NCBI GenBank assembly: GCA_963805295.1
Contig: CAWDTW010000100.1
Span: 1-64,000, forward strand
Reading direction: 5' to 3'
DNA length: 64,000 bases
Origin: Roseiarcus sp963805295
GTDB lineage: Bacteria > Pseudomonadota > Alphaproteobacteria > Rhizobiales > Beijerinckiaceae
Every line of letters begins with the position of its first letter. Position 1 is the stretch's first letter. The notes under the pieces are model-generated. The model saw only the letters and a list, made by a program, of their open reading frames with translations. It made no database searches and had not been told where the DNA came from. This document shows, one piece after another, positions 45,437 to 54,261 of this stretch. Position numbers and translations under genes: made by a program.

Positions 45437-45511
45437 GGTGCGCTTTCTTCCGGTGTGCGACGGGCCTCCGCCGGGTCCGCCAAAACAAATATTTCACAAT
45501 CTATCCGATTT

Positions 45512-45525
45512 GGAATATTCATTCT
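45512..45525 (+). promoter_or_regulatory. Candidate RpiR/IolR operator
   Basis: GGAATATTCATTCT in the AT-rich intergenic region is one base off GGAA-N6-TTCC, the motif I recall for IolR of Sinorhizobium. It lies between the divergent oxidoreductase and RpiR genes. The assignment is tentative. Confidence 0.4.
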
Positions 45526-45593
45526 ATTGCGATTCTCGGCGGCTGCCGCGGGGGTCGGCGAAAAGCGGACGCCAGGCGGCGCGGGTTCAAAGC

Positions 45594-46436
45594 ATGAGCG
45601 ACGAGGCGACCACGGAGCCGCCGGAGAGTTTCGAGGCGCTGAAGGGGCGGCTGATCGAGATCGAGCCGGGCCTGCCGAAGCGGCTGCGCCAGGCTGCGGC
45701 CTATGCGCTCGAGCACCCGGACGAATTCGCGCTGGGCACCGCATCGGCGGTCGCCCGCAGCGCCGACGTGCAGGCCTCGACCCTGGTGCGCTTCGCCCAG
45801 ACGCTCGGCTTCGGCGGGTTCTCCGACCTGCAGGAGGTGTTCCGCTCCCACCTGCGCAGCCGCTGGCCCGATTATTCGGAGCGGCTCAAGGCGTTGCACG
45901 AGACCGCCCGCGACAGCGGCGATCCGACCAATCTTCTCGTCGGCTTCGCCAACTCGGCCGCGGCCTCGATCGCCCGCCTCCGCGAAGGGATCCACCGGCG
46001 CGATCTCGACAAGGCGATCGACCTCCTCGGCCGCGCCCGGACGATCTACTGCCTCGGCCAGCGGCGCGCCTTCAGCGTCGCCCATTACCTCACCTATGCG
46101 CTTTCCCAGCTCGGCCTTTCCGCCCGCCTCATCGACAATGTCGGCGGGCTCGGGCCCGAGCAGATCGCCCGCGCCGGCTCGGACGACGCGCTGATCGCGA
46201 TCAGCTTCCCGCCCTATTCGCCTTTCACCGTCGACCTCGCCAAGCGGGCGCGCCGGGCGGGGACCCCGACCGTGGTCGTCACCGACGGCGCCCTCTCCCC
46301 GCTCGCGGGCCTCGCCGACGTCCGCTTCGAAGTTGTCGAAAGCGACTTCGGCTCGTTCCGGTCGCTGGCGGCGACCTTCTGCCTGGCGATGACGCTCGCG
46401 GTGGCCGTGGGCGAACGGCGGACGGCGGGCCGATAG
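45594..46436 (+). CDS. MurR/RpiR-family transcriptional regulator
   Basis: The product is 280 aa from ATG 45594; the frame is open further upstream but without homology. The N-terminal HTH_6 domain includes TASAVARSADVQASTLVRFA and FGGFSDLQEVFRSHL. The C-terminal SIS phosphosugar-binding domain (about 130-260) has TIYCLGQRRAFSVAHYLTYA and ALIAISFPPYSPFTVDLAKR. Such proteins repress catabolic genes until a sugar phosphate binds. It probably controls the divergent Gfo/Idh gene and itself. Confidence 0.9.
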   Translation: MSDEATTEPPESFEALKGRLIEIEPGLPKRLRQAAAYALEHPDEFALGTASAVARSADVQASTLVRFAQTLGFGGFSDLQEVFRSHLRSRWPDYSERLKALHETARDSGDPTNLLVGFANSAAASIARLREGIHRRDLDKAIDLLGRARTIYCLGQRRAFSVAHYLTYALSQLGLSARLIDNVGGLGPEQIARAGSDDALIAISFPPYSPFTVDLAKRARRAGTPTVVVTDGALSPLAGLADVRFEVVESDFGSFRSLAATFCLAMTLAVAVGERRTAGR

Positions 46437-46614
46437 GCGCTCTGGGCCGGGCGCAATTCTGGTCCCGGACCAGCCTTTTCAACGCCGGTATGGCAGGCGG
46501 AACGCCGGCACGCGAACAGGGAAGCGAAACGCTCCAATCTGCTGTAACCTGCTCCCGCCGCCCGGTCGGTTCGAACGCCGCGCGGGGCGAGCATCCAAAC
46601 CAAGGGAGGACGCC

Positions 46615-46935
46615 ATGCCGAAATATTTGTTCGAAGGGCGCTACAACGTCGAAGGCGCAAAAGGGGTCGCGCGCGAAGGCGGATCGGGACGCCGCGAGGC
46701 GATCCAGAAGCTGTTCGAGGGCCTGGGCGGCAAGTTGGAGAGCCTCTACTTCGCCTTCGGCGACGTCGACGCCTATGTCATCGGCGACTTGCCAGACAAT
46801 GAAAGCGCCGCCGCGGTCTCGCTCGCCGTCAATCAGAGCGGCCTCGCGGGCGCAAGGGTGGTCGTTCTGCTGACGCCCGAGGAGATCGATAAGGCCGGAA
46901 AGAAATCCGTCAATTATCGCGCCCCCGGGCGCTGA
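46615..46935 (+). CDS. GYD domain-containing protein
   Basis: The product is 106 aa from ATG 46615, preceded by GGGAGG. A ferredoxin-like alpha/beta fold is indicated: MPKYLFEGRYNVEGAKGVA, then SLYFAFGDVDAYVIGDLPDN, and ARVVVLLTPEEIDKA. The GYD motif itself appears as FGDVDAYVI. The family is small, cytoplasmic and of unknown function. It stands alone between RpiR and tRNA-Arg. Confidence 0.85.
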   Translation: MPKYLFEGRYNVEGAKGVAREGGSGRREAIQKLFEGLGGKLESLYFAFGDVDAYVIGDLPDNESAAAVSLAVNQSGLAGARVVVLLTPEEIDKAGKKSVNYRAPGR

Positions 46936-46999
46936 GCCTTAAGCCTTTCGCCGGCGCGCTTCCAACGCGCCGGCCCTTCGTGTAAGGAGGGCGCCTTAA

Positions 47000-47076
47000 G
47001 CGCCCGTAGCTCAACTGGATAGAGTATCGGTCTTCGAAACCGAGGGTTGGGAGTTCAAGCCTCTCCGGGCGCGCCA
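47000..47076 (+). tRNA. tRNA-Arg (anticodon TCG)
   Basis: The gene has 77 nt, starting GCGCCCGTAGCTCAACTGGA and ending with an encoded CCA. The anticodon arm is TCGGT-CTTCGAA-ACCGA with anticodon TCG, and the T arm GGGAGTTCAAGCCTCTC. The acceptor stem GCGCCCG pairs with CGGGCGC. Confidence 0.96.
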
Positions 47077-47293
47077 TCCTTCTGTTCCGCGCGCGGATCG
47101 AATCCGCGCAGGAAAGCGCGGCGCTCGATCGCCTCTCCCGCCTGATCGCTCGCGTCATACGGCTTCCGGGTAATCGGTTCGGTCGGGCGTTCCCGCCCCC
47201 CCTACAGCATTCACACTTCTCGGCCGCGGCCGGCCCCCTTCCCCCCCTTGCGGGGGAAGGAAGGCGTCCTGAGCCAGGGCTTGGGCGCGTCCG

Positions 47294-47869
47294 CTACTCC
47301 GGCAACGGAACGTCGAATCCGTTCAGCGTGACCCCGACCAGGCAGTAGAGGCCGACAAGGTAAATGAGCTCCGCCGTCGCGGCGCCCCCGAAGCGATCGA
47401 GGACCTGCCGGTAGGTCGGCTCGGGCAGGACGCTGCCGGCGACGAGCGACGAGACGAGGTCGTAGACGACGCCCCCGTCGCGGCTCAGGTCGGGCGGGCG
47501 CTGGCCGGCCACGATCGTCGCGATCTTGTCGTCGGAGAGCCCGCGCCGCTCGGCGCCGATCACATGCGCATAGATCGCGCAGGCGGCATGGAACTTCGCG
47601 CCGGTCACCAGGATCGCGAGCTCGCGCAGTTCGCGCGGAAGCGTGGGCGACAGAGACAGCGCCTTGACCAGATCGCAGATCGGGCCGCCGTACTGGGGCC
47701 AGCGCAACCATGGCGTCCACGGACCGATCAGCGCGCCGTCCTCGCGTATGGCCTTGAAGCCGGTGAAGGTCTTCTCGATGACGGCCTTCATGTCGTCATA
47801 GAGAGGACGCTGCTCGGCGCTAAGCTCGTCCGGCGGGATCGGGGTCAGGCTCCTGGCCCCGACGCGCAA
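47294..47869 (-). CDS. Carboxymuconolactone decarboxylase-family protein (AhpD-like), start altered
   Basis: Up to 191 aa. The conserved part begins LTPIPPDELSAEQRPLYDDM. It continues to the helical CMD core with LPRELRELAILVTGAKFHAA, CAIYAHVIGAERRGL, where C and H are the usual AhpD-type residues, and LTAELIYLVGLYCLVG-like C-terminal helices (ATAELIYLVGLYCLVGVTLN). No ATG fits; the only starts are TTG 47869 or CTG inside. The upstream bases belong to the opposite-strand CDP-diacylglycerol pyrophosphatase remnant, so the original start may have been lost in a deletion. Confidence 0.8.
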   Translation of the reverse strand: MRVGARSLTPIPPDELSAEQRPLYDDMKAVIEKTFTGFKAIREDGALIGPWTPWLRWPQYGGPICDLVKALSLSPTLPRELRELAILVTGAKFHAACAIYAHVIGAERRGLSDDKIATIVAGQRPPDLSRDGGVVYDLVSSLVAGSVLPEPTYRQVLDRFGGAATAELIYLVGLYCLVGVTLNGFDVPLPE

Positions 47870-48398
47870 GGTCGTCGGCGTCGAAGACCCATGGCTGCAG
47901 TCGCCGGACGCGCCGAATTATTTCGACGCCGCATGGCGCGCGCGATCGTTCCTCGGGGGCGCGGGCGGACGGGTTCCGGAGCGCGACGCGGTCGCTCTCG
48001 TCGTCAACTCCGCCGTCGAGCGGACGCAGGATCAGCTCCACATTCATGTGGGCTGCCTCCTCCCGTCCGCCCGGCGCGCGCTCGCAATGGCCGCGCCGAA
48101 GGTCAAAATCCGCGAATGGGCGCGGATCGGCGCCGTCGTTCCCCATACGACGTTCTGGGGGATGCGCATCCGGGACCTTTCGGACGTCGAGCCGTTTCGG
48201 CTCGCCGCCGAGGCTCTTGACGACAAGGTTAAAAACCGGGGGGACTTGATGATCATGGTCGCCGGCGTTCGCGTCGAAGGCGACGACGAATTTTTGATCC
48301 TTTCCTCTTATGCCGGCGCGCCGGGCGCGTGGTGGCCGGTGGGCGACGACGACCTCATCAATCCGAACTGCCCGACGAAACCGCGTCTATTCGGCTGA
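47833..48398 (+). pseudogene. cdh: CDP-diacylglycerol pyrophosphatase, N-terminally truncated
   Basis: The plus frame reads RLLAPTRKVVGVEDPWLQSP, DAPNYFDAAWRARSFL, then ALVVNSAVERTQDQLHIHVG. The latter contains the HxH signature of CDP-diacylglycerol diphosphatases. It runs clean to the stop at 48398 (FLILSSYAGAPGAWW near the end). There is no start codon or signal peptide: upstream the strand becomes the antisense of the CMD gene. The intact enzyme would hydrolyse CDP-diacylglycerol to phosphatidate and CMP at the membrane. Confidence 0.75.
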
Positions 48399-48417
48399 GG
48401 CGGGCGAGGGATTCGGA

Positions 48418-49242
48418 TCAGAAGGCGGCGGTGGCGGGGTCGGGGCCGATCCGCCCGTCGGGCGAGTCGAGCGCTTCGATCAGCCGCATGTCGTCGTCGT
48501 CGAGACGGAAGCCGAGCGCGCCGATATTTTCCCGCAGGCGCTCGAGCCGCACCGTCTTGGGAATGACGATCAGGCCGCGGTCGAGATGCCAGCGGATCAC
48601 CACCTGCGCCGGGGTTATCCCATGCTTGGCGGCAATGCCGACGATGGCGGCTTCGCTCAGCAAGGTCCCGCGACCCAGCGGACTCCAGGATTCCGTCCTG
48701 ATCCCGTGTTGGTCGTGAAACGCGCGCAAAGCCCTCTGCTGGAACCGAGGATGAAGCTCGATCTGATTGACCGCGGGCGTGACCCCTGTCTCTCCGATGA
48801 TTCGTTCGAGATGATCCCGATTGAAATTCGAGACGCCGATCGAGCGGATCCGGCCTTCGCTCCGCAGACGGATGAGCGCCTTCCAGCTGTCCACGTAGCG
48901 CTTGAACCGCGGTCGCGGCCAATGGATCAGGTAGAGGTCGAGCGTATGGCGGCGCAGCTTCCTGGCGCTCTCCTCGAATGCGTGCAGCGCTTCTTCGAAG
49001 CCATGGTCCGCGTTCCAGAGTTTCGTCGTGACGAAGATGTCCCTTCGGCCGTCCAACGCCTTGCCGACGCCGTCCTCGTTGCGATAGGCCGCCGCCGTGT
49101 CGATTAAGCGATAGCCTTCGCCGACAGCCCTCCTCACGATCTCCGCCGTCATCTCGGGCGGCGTCTGAAAGACGCCGAGTCCGAATTGCGGCATCGATCG
49201 CCCGTCGTCGAGGACGACAGCCGGCTGGTCTTGAATCGTCAT
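48418..49242 (-). CDS. Aldo/keto reductase
   Basis: The product is 274 aa from ATG 49242. The AKR catalytic tetrad is visible as D48 and Y53 in RLIDTAAAYRNEDGVG, K74 in VTTKLW and H107 in LDLYLIHWPRP. The NADPH site near the C-terminus is VIPKTVRLERLRENIGALGF. Length and motifs fit the AKR5-like group (2,5-diketo-gluconate reductase type). It reduces aldehydes or ketones in the cytoplasm; the substrate is not known. It lies directly downstream of obgE but is separated by 53 bp. Confidence 0.93.
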   Translation of the reverse strand: MTIQDQPAVVLDDGRSMPQFGLGVFQTPPEMTAEIVRRAVGEGYRLIDTAAAYRNEDGVGKALDGRRDIFVTTKLWNADHGFEEALHAFEESARKLRRHTLDLYLIHWPRPRFKRYVDSWKALIRLRSEGRIRSIGVSNFNRDHLERIIGETGVTPAVNQIELHPRFQQRALRAFHDQHGIRTESWSPLGRGTLLSEAAIVGIAAKHGITPAQVVIRWHLDRGLIVIPKTVRLERLRENIGALGFRLDDDDMRLIEALDSPDGRIGPDPATAAF

Positions 49243-49295
49243 CGACCCATCCTCGGGTTGGCGGGGGAAATTGGGCTTGGCCGGCGGCGCCCTTG

Positions 49296-50372
49296 TCAGA
49301 TCGGCGCCCATGTGGCGGGCTTGGCGACGCTCTCCGCCGCCTCCGCCCGGCGCGCCTCGATCGCCGCCATCGTCGCCCGCAAAACCTCGGTCACGCCCCG
49401 CCGCGTCGCGGTCGAGAGCAGGAGCGGCCTCGCCCGCCTGGCGCCCTCGGCGAGCGGCGGCGCGGAGGCGCGGATCGCGCGTTTGAGCCGCTCGGTCTGC
49501 TTTTCCAACGTCTCCTCGTCGACCGCGTCGACCTTCGACAGGCAGACGACCTCGGCCTTTTCTTCGAGCCCCGCGCCGTAGGCCGCGAGTTCGCGGCGGA
49601 CGGTACGATAGTCGGCGCCGGCGTTGGCGCCGGTGGCGTCGACGAGATGGACCAAGGCGCCGCAGCGCTCGACATGGCCGAGAAACCGGTCGCCGAGGCC
49701 GTGGCCCTCGTGCGCGCCCTCGATGAGGCCGGGAATGTCGGCGAGAACGAAATCGCGCCCGTCGACCCGCACGACGCCGAGGCTCGGATGGAGGGTGGTG
49801 AAGGGATAGTCGGCGATCTTGGGCCTGGCGGCCGAGACGGCGGCGAGGAACGTCGACTTGCCGGCGTTCGGCAGGCCGATGAGCCCGGCGTCGGCGATGA
49901 GCTTCAGGCGCAGGATCAGCGTGCGCTCGATTCCCGGCTGGCCGGGATTGGCGCGGCGCGGGGCGCGGTTGGTCGAAGTGGTGAAATGGGCGTTGCCGAA
50001 GCCGCCGTTGCCGCCCCGAGCGACGACGACCCGCTCCCCTTCGCGCGTGAGGTCGGCGAGCATCGCGCCGGTCTCCTCGTCGATCACCTGCGTGCCGACC
50101 GGGACCTTCAGCACGGCGTCGGCGCCGCGCCCGCCGGCGCGGTCCTTGCCCATACCGTGCATGCCGGTCTTGGCCTTGAAATGCTGCTGGTAGCGGAAGT
50201 CGATCAGCGTGTTGAGGCCGCCGGCGCATTCGACGACGACGTCGCCGCCCCGCCCGCCGTCGCCGCCGTCGGGGCCGCCGAATTCGATGAACTTCTCGCG
50301 CCGGAACGAGACGCAGCCCGCCCCGCCGTCGCCCGAGCGGACATAGACGCGGGCAGAATCGAGGAATTTCAT
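49296..50372 (-). CDS. obgE: GTPase ObgE/CgtA
   Basis: The product is 358 aa from ATG 50372. The N-terminal glycine-rich Obg domain has SGDGGAGCVSFRREKFIEFG and GGPDGGDGGRGGDV. The G domain has G1 GLPNAGKS, G3 DIPGLIEGAH and G4 LSKVDAVDEE. It takes part in 50S ribosome assembly and growth control. The start overlaps the upstream GNAT stop (ATGA), and rpmA and rplU precede, giving the conserved rplU-rpmA-GNAT-obgE order of Rhizobiales. Confidence 0.97.
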   Translation of the reverse strand: MKFLDSARVYVRSGDGGAGCVSFRREKFIEFGGPDGGDGGRGGDVVVECAGGLNTLIDFRYQQHFKAKTGMHGMGKDRAGGRGADAVLKVPVGTQVIDEETGAMLADLTREGERVVVARGGNGGFGNAHFTTSTNRAPRRANPGQPGIERTLILRLKLIADAGLIGLPNAGKSTFLAAVSAARPKIADYPFTTLHPSLGVVRVDGRDFVLADIPGLIEGAHEGHGLGDRFLGHVERCGALVHLVDATGANAGADYRTVRRELAAYGAGLEEKAEVVCLSKVDAVDEETLEKQTERLKRAIRASAPPLAEGARRARPLLLSTATRRGVTEVLRATMAAIEARRAEAAESVAKPATWAPI

Positions 50373-50995
50373 GGCGCGCCGCTCGTCTGAATGCTGTTCC
50401 GGTCGACGGTCTGTCGTCGCCTCAGCGCGACGGCTTCGGTCCAGGCCTGACGGGTCAGGCGGAAGCTGTGGCACTCGACGAGGCCGCCGCGCGCCGGCGC
50501 GCCGAGAAGCCCGGTGGATGCGATCGCGAATCCGCACTTCTCGAGCACGCGGCAGGAGGCGGCATTCTCGACCGGGACGTTCGCCAGAATCTCGACCGCG
50601 GAAGTGAGCCCAAATCCGGCCCTGACCATCGCCCGTGCAGCCTCGGTCGCCAGGCCCCTGCCCCAGACCTCGGGCGCCAGCGCGAAGCCGAGCGTCAGGC
50701 GATCCGCGCCGCGGGATTCGAGGCTGATCGAACCGATCGCCTCGCGCTTGCCCTTCGAGGGCGTCATCACGAGCGTGAGGTCGCGGCCGGAGGCGTTGGC
50801 TTCGCGCGCGGCGTAGACGAAGCGCTCGGCCGAGCCGACCGGATAGGGATGCGGCATGCGGGCGGTAAAGCGCGCGACTTCCCACAGGCTGCAGAAGCGA
50901 TGGATCGCCGGCGCGTCGGACGCGCGCGGCCAGCGCAGCCAGAGCCGCGCCGTCTCCAGTCGGAACACATCGTCTCTGGCAAGATCGGGAAACAT
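50369..50995 (-). CDS. GNAT-family N-acetyltransferase (RimJ/RimL-like)
   Basis: The product is 208 aa from ATG 50995. It starts FRLETARLWLRWPRASDAPA, followed by the acetyl-CoA-binding motif region LGFALAPEVWGRGLATEAAR and the C-terminal VENAASCRVLEKCGF, typical of RimJ/RimL-type enzymes. It acetylates an unknown amine. It is translationally coupled to obgE (4-bp overlap). This gene is a regular resident between rpmA and obgE in the order. Confidence 0.92.
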   Translation of the reverse strand: MFPDLARDDVFRLETARLWLRWPRASDAPAIHRFCSLWEVARFTARMPHPYPVGSAERFVYAAREANASGRDLTLVMTPSKGKREAIGSISLESRGADRLTLGFALAPEVWGRGLATEAARAMVRAGFGLTSAVEILANVPVENAASCRVLEKCGFAIASTGLLGAPARGGLVECHSFRLTRQAWTEAVALRRRQTVDRNSIQTSGAP

Positions 50996-51191
50996 GAAAG
51001 CTCCGGCCCACTGGCCCCGATGGGGCCCTAAACGACGAAGGAGACGCGGCGGCCGCGTCCCCTTTGTAAGCCTGACTTACCGGACGGATGAAAGTGCGCT
51101 TGGCCTTTCACTCTTCTCTCGAAGCTTTTGGGTTTCGAGAACGTCCGCGGGGCTGGTCGCCGAAGCGGGGTTCTCGTCTTTCGGCCCCGCT

Positions 51192-51458
51192 TTATTCTGC
51201 TGCGCTTCGTACCCGTACGGTGACGTATTGGCGGCCGTCGCCTTTGATCTCGAAGGCGACCTCGCCGGCAGCGGTAGCGAACAGCGTATGGTCCTTGCCA
51301 ATGCCGACATTGCGCCCGGCGTGGAATTTCGTGCCGCGCTGACGCACGAGAATGGCGCCGCCGACGACGCGCTCGCCGCCGAACTTCTTCACCCCAAGTC
51401 GCCGGCCGTCCGAATCGCGACCGTTGCGCGACGAACCGCCGGCTTTCTTATGAGCCAT
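51192..51458 (-). CDS. rpmA: 50S ribosomal protein L27
   Basis: The product is 88 aa from ATG 51458. It starts MAHKKAGGSSRNGRDSDGRR, the universally conserved flexible N-terminus that reaches the peptidyl-transferase centre, and contains ILVRQRGTKFHAGRNVGIG. It lies 116 bp downstream of rplU in the same direction. Confidence 0.98.
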   Translation of the reverse strand: MAHKKAGGSSRNGRDSDGRRLGVKKFGGERVVGGAILVRQRGTKFHAGRNVGIGKDHTLFATAAGEVAFEIKGDGRQYVTVRVRSAAE

Positions 51459-51574
51459 GACCCTTGCTCCGAAACATTTCGGCCCCGTCCTTAAGACGGC
51501 GCGGTTGATCTCTCTATACTGCAAAGGCCCGGGCGAGGGAATCGCCCGGCTTCACAAATTCGTTGGCGAACTCC

Positions 51575-51892
51575 TCAGGCGCCCGCCTGGATTCCGGTGA
51601 TCTTGACGATCGTCAGGTCCTGCCTATGGCCGCGCTTGCGCTTCGAATTCTTGCGGCGGCGCTTCTTGAAGGCGATCACCTTCGGCCCGCGGGTCTGCTC
51701 GACGATTTCGCCGACGACGCTCGCGCCCGCCACATGCGGGGCGCCGATTTGGCTGGTCGCGCCGTCGAATAGCGCCAGCACTTCGTTGAACACCACCTGC
51801 GAGCCGGCTTCGCCCGGAAGCGACATGACGGTGATCTTCTTGTCGGCGGCGACCGTGTACTGCTTGCCGCCGGTCTTGATGACTGCGAACAT
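51575..51892 (-). CDS. rplU: 50S ribosomal protein L21
   Basis: The product is 105 aa from ATG 51892. It starts MFAVIKTGGKQYTVAADKKI and ends with the basic RNA-binding region KVIAFKKRRRKNSKRKRGHR and LTIVKITGI. It is the first gene of the rplU-rpmA-GNAT-obgE set. Confidence 0.98.
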   Translation of the reverse strand: MFAVIKTGGKQYTVAADKKITVMSLPGEAGSQVVFNEVLALFDGATSQIGAPHVAGASVVGEIVEQTRGPKVIAFKKRRRKNSKRKRGHRQDLTIVKITGIQAGA

Positions 51893-52034
51893 CTTTTTTC
51901 CCGTGTTCCGCCCGGCTCGCTGCGCGGGGACCCGCGCGGGCCGGCTTCTTTGCAGTGGACCCCAATCGCGACTCTCAAATAAAGAGCCGCGGGCGAACGC
52001 TCGGATTTGAGGCTTCCAAGCGCGAGGCGCCCGC

Positions 52035-52065
52035 AAAACCAAAAGCGCGGCTTCGGGGCCGCGCT
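52035..52065 (-). terminator. Intrinsic terminator of malate synthase
   Basis: On the minus strand an 8-bp GC-rich stem (AGCGCGGC / GCCGCGCT, 52044-52065) is followed by TTTTGGTTTT. It lies 95 bp after the malate synthase stop and before rplU. Confidence 0.8.
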
Positions 52066-52159
52066 GGAGCGGGTCAGGCTATAGATGGGGCGCGCGGACG
52101 AGTCAATTGGTTTGCGCGGAGCGCAAGCGACGAAGCAATCGCTCGCAACGACGGGCGGC

Positions 52160-53758
52160 TCAGTCGATCAGCCGATACGCCGGCAGGGTCAGAAACTCCT
52201 CGAACGCATCGGCGAGCGACATGTCCGAGAAGAGTTTGATCGCCTCGGGGAAGCGGCCGCCGTCGAACGCCGCGGCGCCGACCTCGCCCTTGACCCGCTC
52301 CATTTCGCCATCGAGCGCCGTGCGGAACATGTCCGGCGTGACTTCGCGGCCGTCGTCGAGCTTCGCTCCGAGGTGGATCCATTGCCACACCTGGGCGCGC
52401 GAGATTTCCGCGGTCGCGGCGTCCTCCATCAGATTGTAGATCGGCACGGCGCCGCGCCCGCGCAGCCACGCCTCGATATATTGCACGCCGACGCGGATGT
52501 TCACCCGCAGGCCCTCCTCGGTCCGCCTGCCCTCGTGCATCTTGACGAGATCGGCCGCGGTCACATGCACGTCCTCGCGTTTGACCGAGAGCTGGTTCGC
52601 CTGCGGCATCAGGCGGTCGAACACCTCCTTGGCGACCGGCACGAGATCGGGATGGGCGACCCAGGTGCCGTCGTGGCCGGCGCTGGCCTCGCGCTCCTTG
52701 TCGGCGCGCACCTTGGCGAAGGCGTCGTCGTTGGCGTGAGCGTCGCCCTTGACCGGAATCTGCGCCGCCATGCCCCCCATGGCGAAGGAGCCGCGCCGGT
52801 GGCAGGTTTTTATGAGCAGCAGCGAATAGGCGTTGAGGAAGGCCTTTCCCATCGTCATCTCCGCCCGGTCAGGGGTCAGGAACGCCGGGTTCTTGCCGAG
52901 CCGCTTGATGAAGGAAAAAATGTAGTCCCACCGGCCGCAGTTCAGGCCCACGATGTGGTCGCGGAGTTCGTATAGGATCTCGTCCATTTCGAACGCCGCC
53001 GGCAGGGTCTCGATCAGCACCGTCGCCTTGAACGAGCCGTGCGCAACGCCGAGCGCGGTTTCCGCGTGGGAGAAGACCTCGTCCCAGAGGCGCGCCTCGT
53101 GATGGCTTTCGAGCTTCGGCAGATAGAAGGCGGGGGTCGCGCGCTCGGCCATCTGGGTCTTGGCGCAGTGAAAGACATTGAGGCCGAAGTCGAACAGGGA
53201 GCCGGACATTTCCAGACCGTCGACCGTCACGTGGCGCTCGGGCAGGTGCCATCCGCGCGGGCGCACCATCATGACGGCGGGGTTGCTCTTCACCGCGTAG
53301 GCCTTGCCGGTCGCGGGATCGGTGAAGTCGATCTTGCCGGCCCAGCGGTCCTTCAGGTTCGCCTGGCCCTCGATCATGTTGGCGAACATCGGCGAGGAGG
53401 CGTCCTCGAAGTCGGCCATGAAGACTTCGGCGCCGGAGTTCAGCGCGTTAACGATCATCTTGCGGTCGACCGGGCCGGTGATCTCGACGCGGCGGTCCAT
53501 GAGATCGGCCGGGATCGGCGCCACCATCCAGTCGCCGTCGCGGACGGACTTTGTCTCGGTCAGGAAATGCGGCAGCTGCCCGGCCTCGAACAGCTTCTGC
53601 CGCTCCATGCGCCGCGCCAAGAGTTCGAGCCGCCGGCCGTTGAAGCGCCGGTTGAGGTCGGCGACAAAGGCCAGCGCCTCGTCGGTGAGGATTTCCGCCT
53701 GCCGGGCGCTCGGACTGGCGTGGACTTGGACGCCGGCGGCGGCCGGTTGCGCGGTCAT
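52160..53758 (-). CDS. aceB: Malate synthase A
   Basis: The product is 532 aa from ATG 53758, the usual size of isoform A. It condenses glyoxylate with acetyl-CoA to malate. The signature region RDHIVGLNCGRWDYIFSFIK is at about residues 267-286. AHPDLVPVAKEVFDRLMP is in the acetyl-CoA part, and the early segment is VFMADFEDASSPMFANM. It is intact and alone, with its own terminator. Isocitrate lyase is not in the window, so it may serve the glyoxylate shunt or glyoxylate assimilation from C1/C2 compounds. Confidence 0.96.
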   Translation of the reverse strand: MTAQPAAAGVQVHASPSARQAEILTDEALAFVADLNRRFNGRRLELLARRMERQKLFEAGQLPHFLTETKSVRDGDWMVAPIPADLMDRRVEITGPVDRKMIVNALNSGAEVFMADFEDASSPMFANMIEGQANLKDRWAGKIDFTDPATGKAYAVKSNPAVMMVRPRGWHLPERHVTVDGLEMSGSLFDFGLNVFHCAKTQMAERATPAFYLPKLESHHEARLWDEVFSHAETALGVAHGSFKATVLIETLPAAFEMDEILYELRDHIVGLNCGRWDYIFSFIKRLGKNPAFLTPDRAEMTMGKAFLNAYSLLLIKTCHRRGSFAMGGMAAQIPVKGDAHANDDAFAKVRADKEREASAGHDGTWVAHPDLVPVAKEVFDRLMPQANQLSVKREDVHVTAADLVKMHEGRRTEEGLRVNIRVGVQYIEAWLRGRGAVPIYNLMEDAATAEISRAQVWQWIHLGAKLDDGREVTPDMFRTALDGEMERVKGEVGAAAFDGGRFPEAIKLFSDMSLADAFEEFLTLPAYRLID

Positions 53759-53836
53759 GGATGCCTCCGTTCAGGCGTTGACGGTCTCAAAATCTCGTAG
53801 ACCGATTTGCCGCCTTTGGGGAGGGCCGATCGACCG

Positions 53837-54103
53837 TCAGGCCGCCAAATGCTTGCGCCCGGGTCCCGGCCGCTCCCGGGCGGCGCGGCGCCGGGCGAGC
53901 GAGGCCGACGGATCGGCGTCGAGCCGAAGCGCGCTGATGTCCACGACATCCTGCCGGACGAGGCCGATGTCGCGCAGCTCGACGTCCGACATGCGCGCGA
54001 GCTGGGCCATCGTTCTGCGCGCGGCGCCGACGCGCGCGGGCCACGCGAGGGCGCGCTTCAGCGCCGCGCCAAAGGAAGACCGGCTGGCGAGGGAACGGAT
54101 CAT
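53837..54103 (-). CDS. DUF1127 small protein
   Basis: The product is 88 aa from ATG 54103. The arginine-rich DUF1127 core is RRTMAQLARMSDVELRDIGL followed by VRQDVVDI. Members of the family in alphaproteobacteria affect phosphate and RNA-related stress responses and RNA turnover. It is divergent from a LysR gene across about 160 bp, a recurrent pairing that suggests control by that regulator. Confidence 0.88.
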   Translation of the reverse strand: MIRSLASRSSFGAALKRALAWPARVGAARRTMAQLARMSDVELRDIGLVRQDVVDISALRLDADPSASLARRRAARERPGPGRKHLAA

Positions 54104-54261
54104 TGGCTCTCTCCGCTCGAACCTGACGCCCCGTTCAGCGTCGGAGGCCGGCGCTGGGGGAACCCTCGGGATTTGCAGACCCTGAGAAATTTACCTCAAG
54201 GCCATTGATCGGTCCAACGAATGTTTATAGAGTGACCGATAATCAATTCGGATGGATTGTC

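Noticed and set aside
44336..46873. An 845-codon plus-strand open frame
   Set aside because: It is antisense to the Gfo/Idh gene over most of its length and out of frame with RpiR and GYD. It has no motif and is a by-product of high GC.
48418..50229. A 603-codon minus-strand frame spanning two genes
   Set aside because: The first half is out of frame with obgE and contains only low-complexity Arg/Gly. The real aldo/keto reductase starts at 49242.
49293..50390. A 365-codon plus-strand frame
   Set aside because: It is antisense to obgE. The minus strand has all GTPase motifs.
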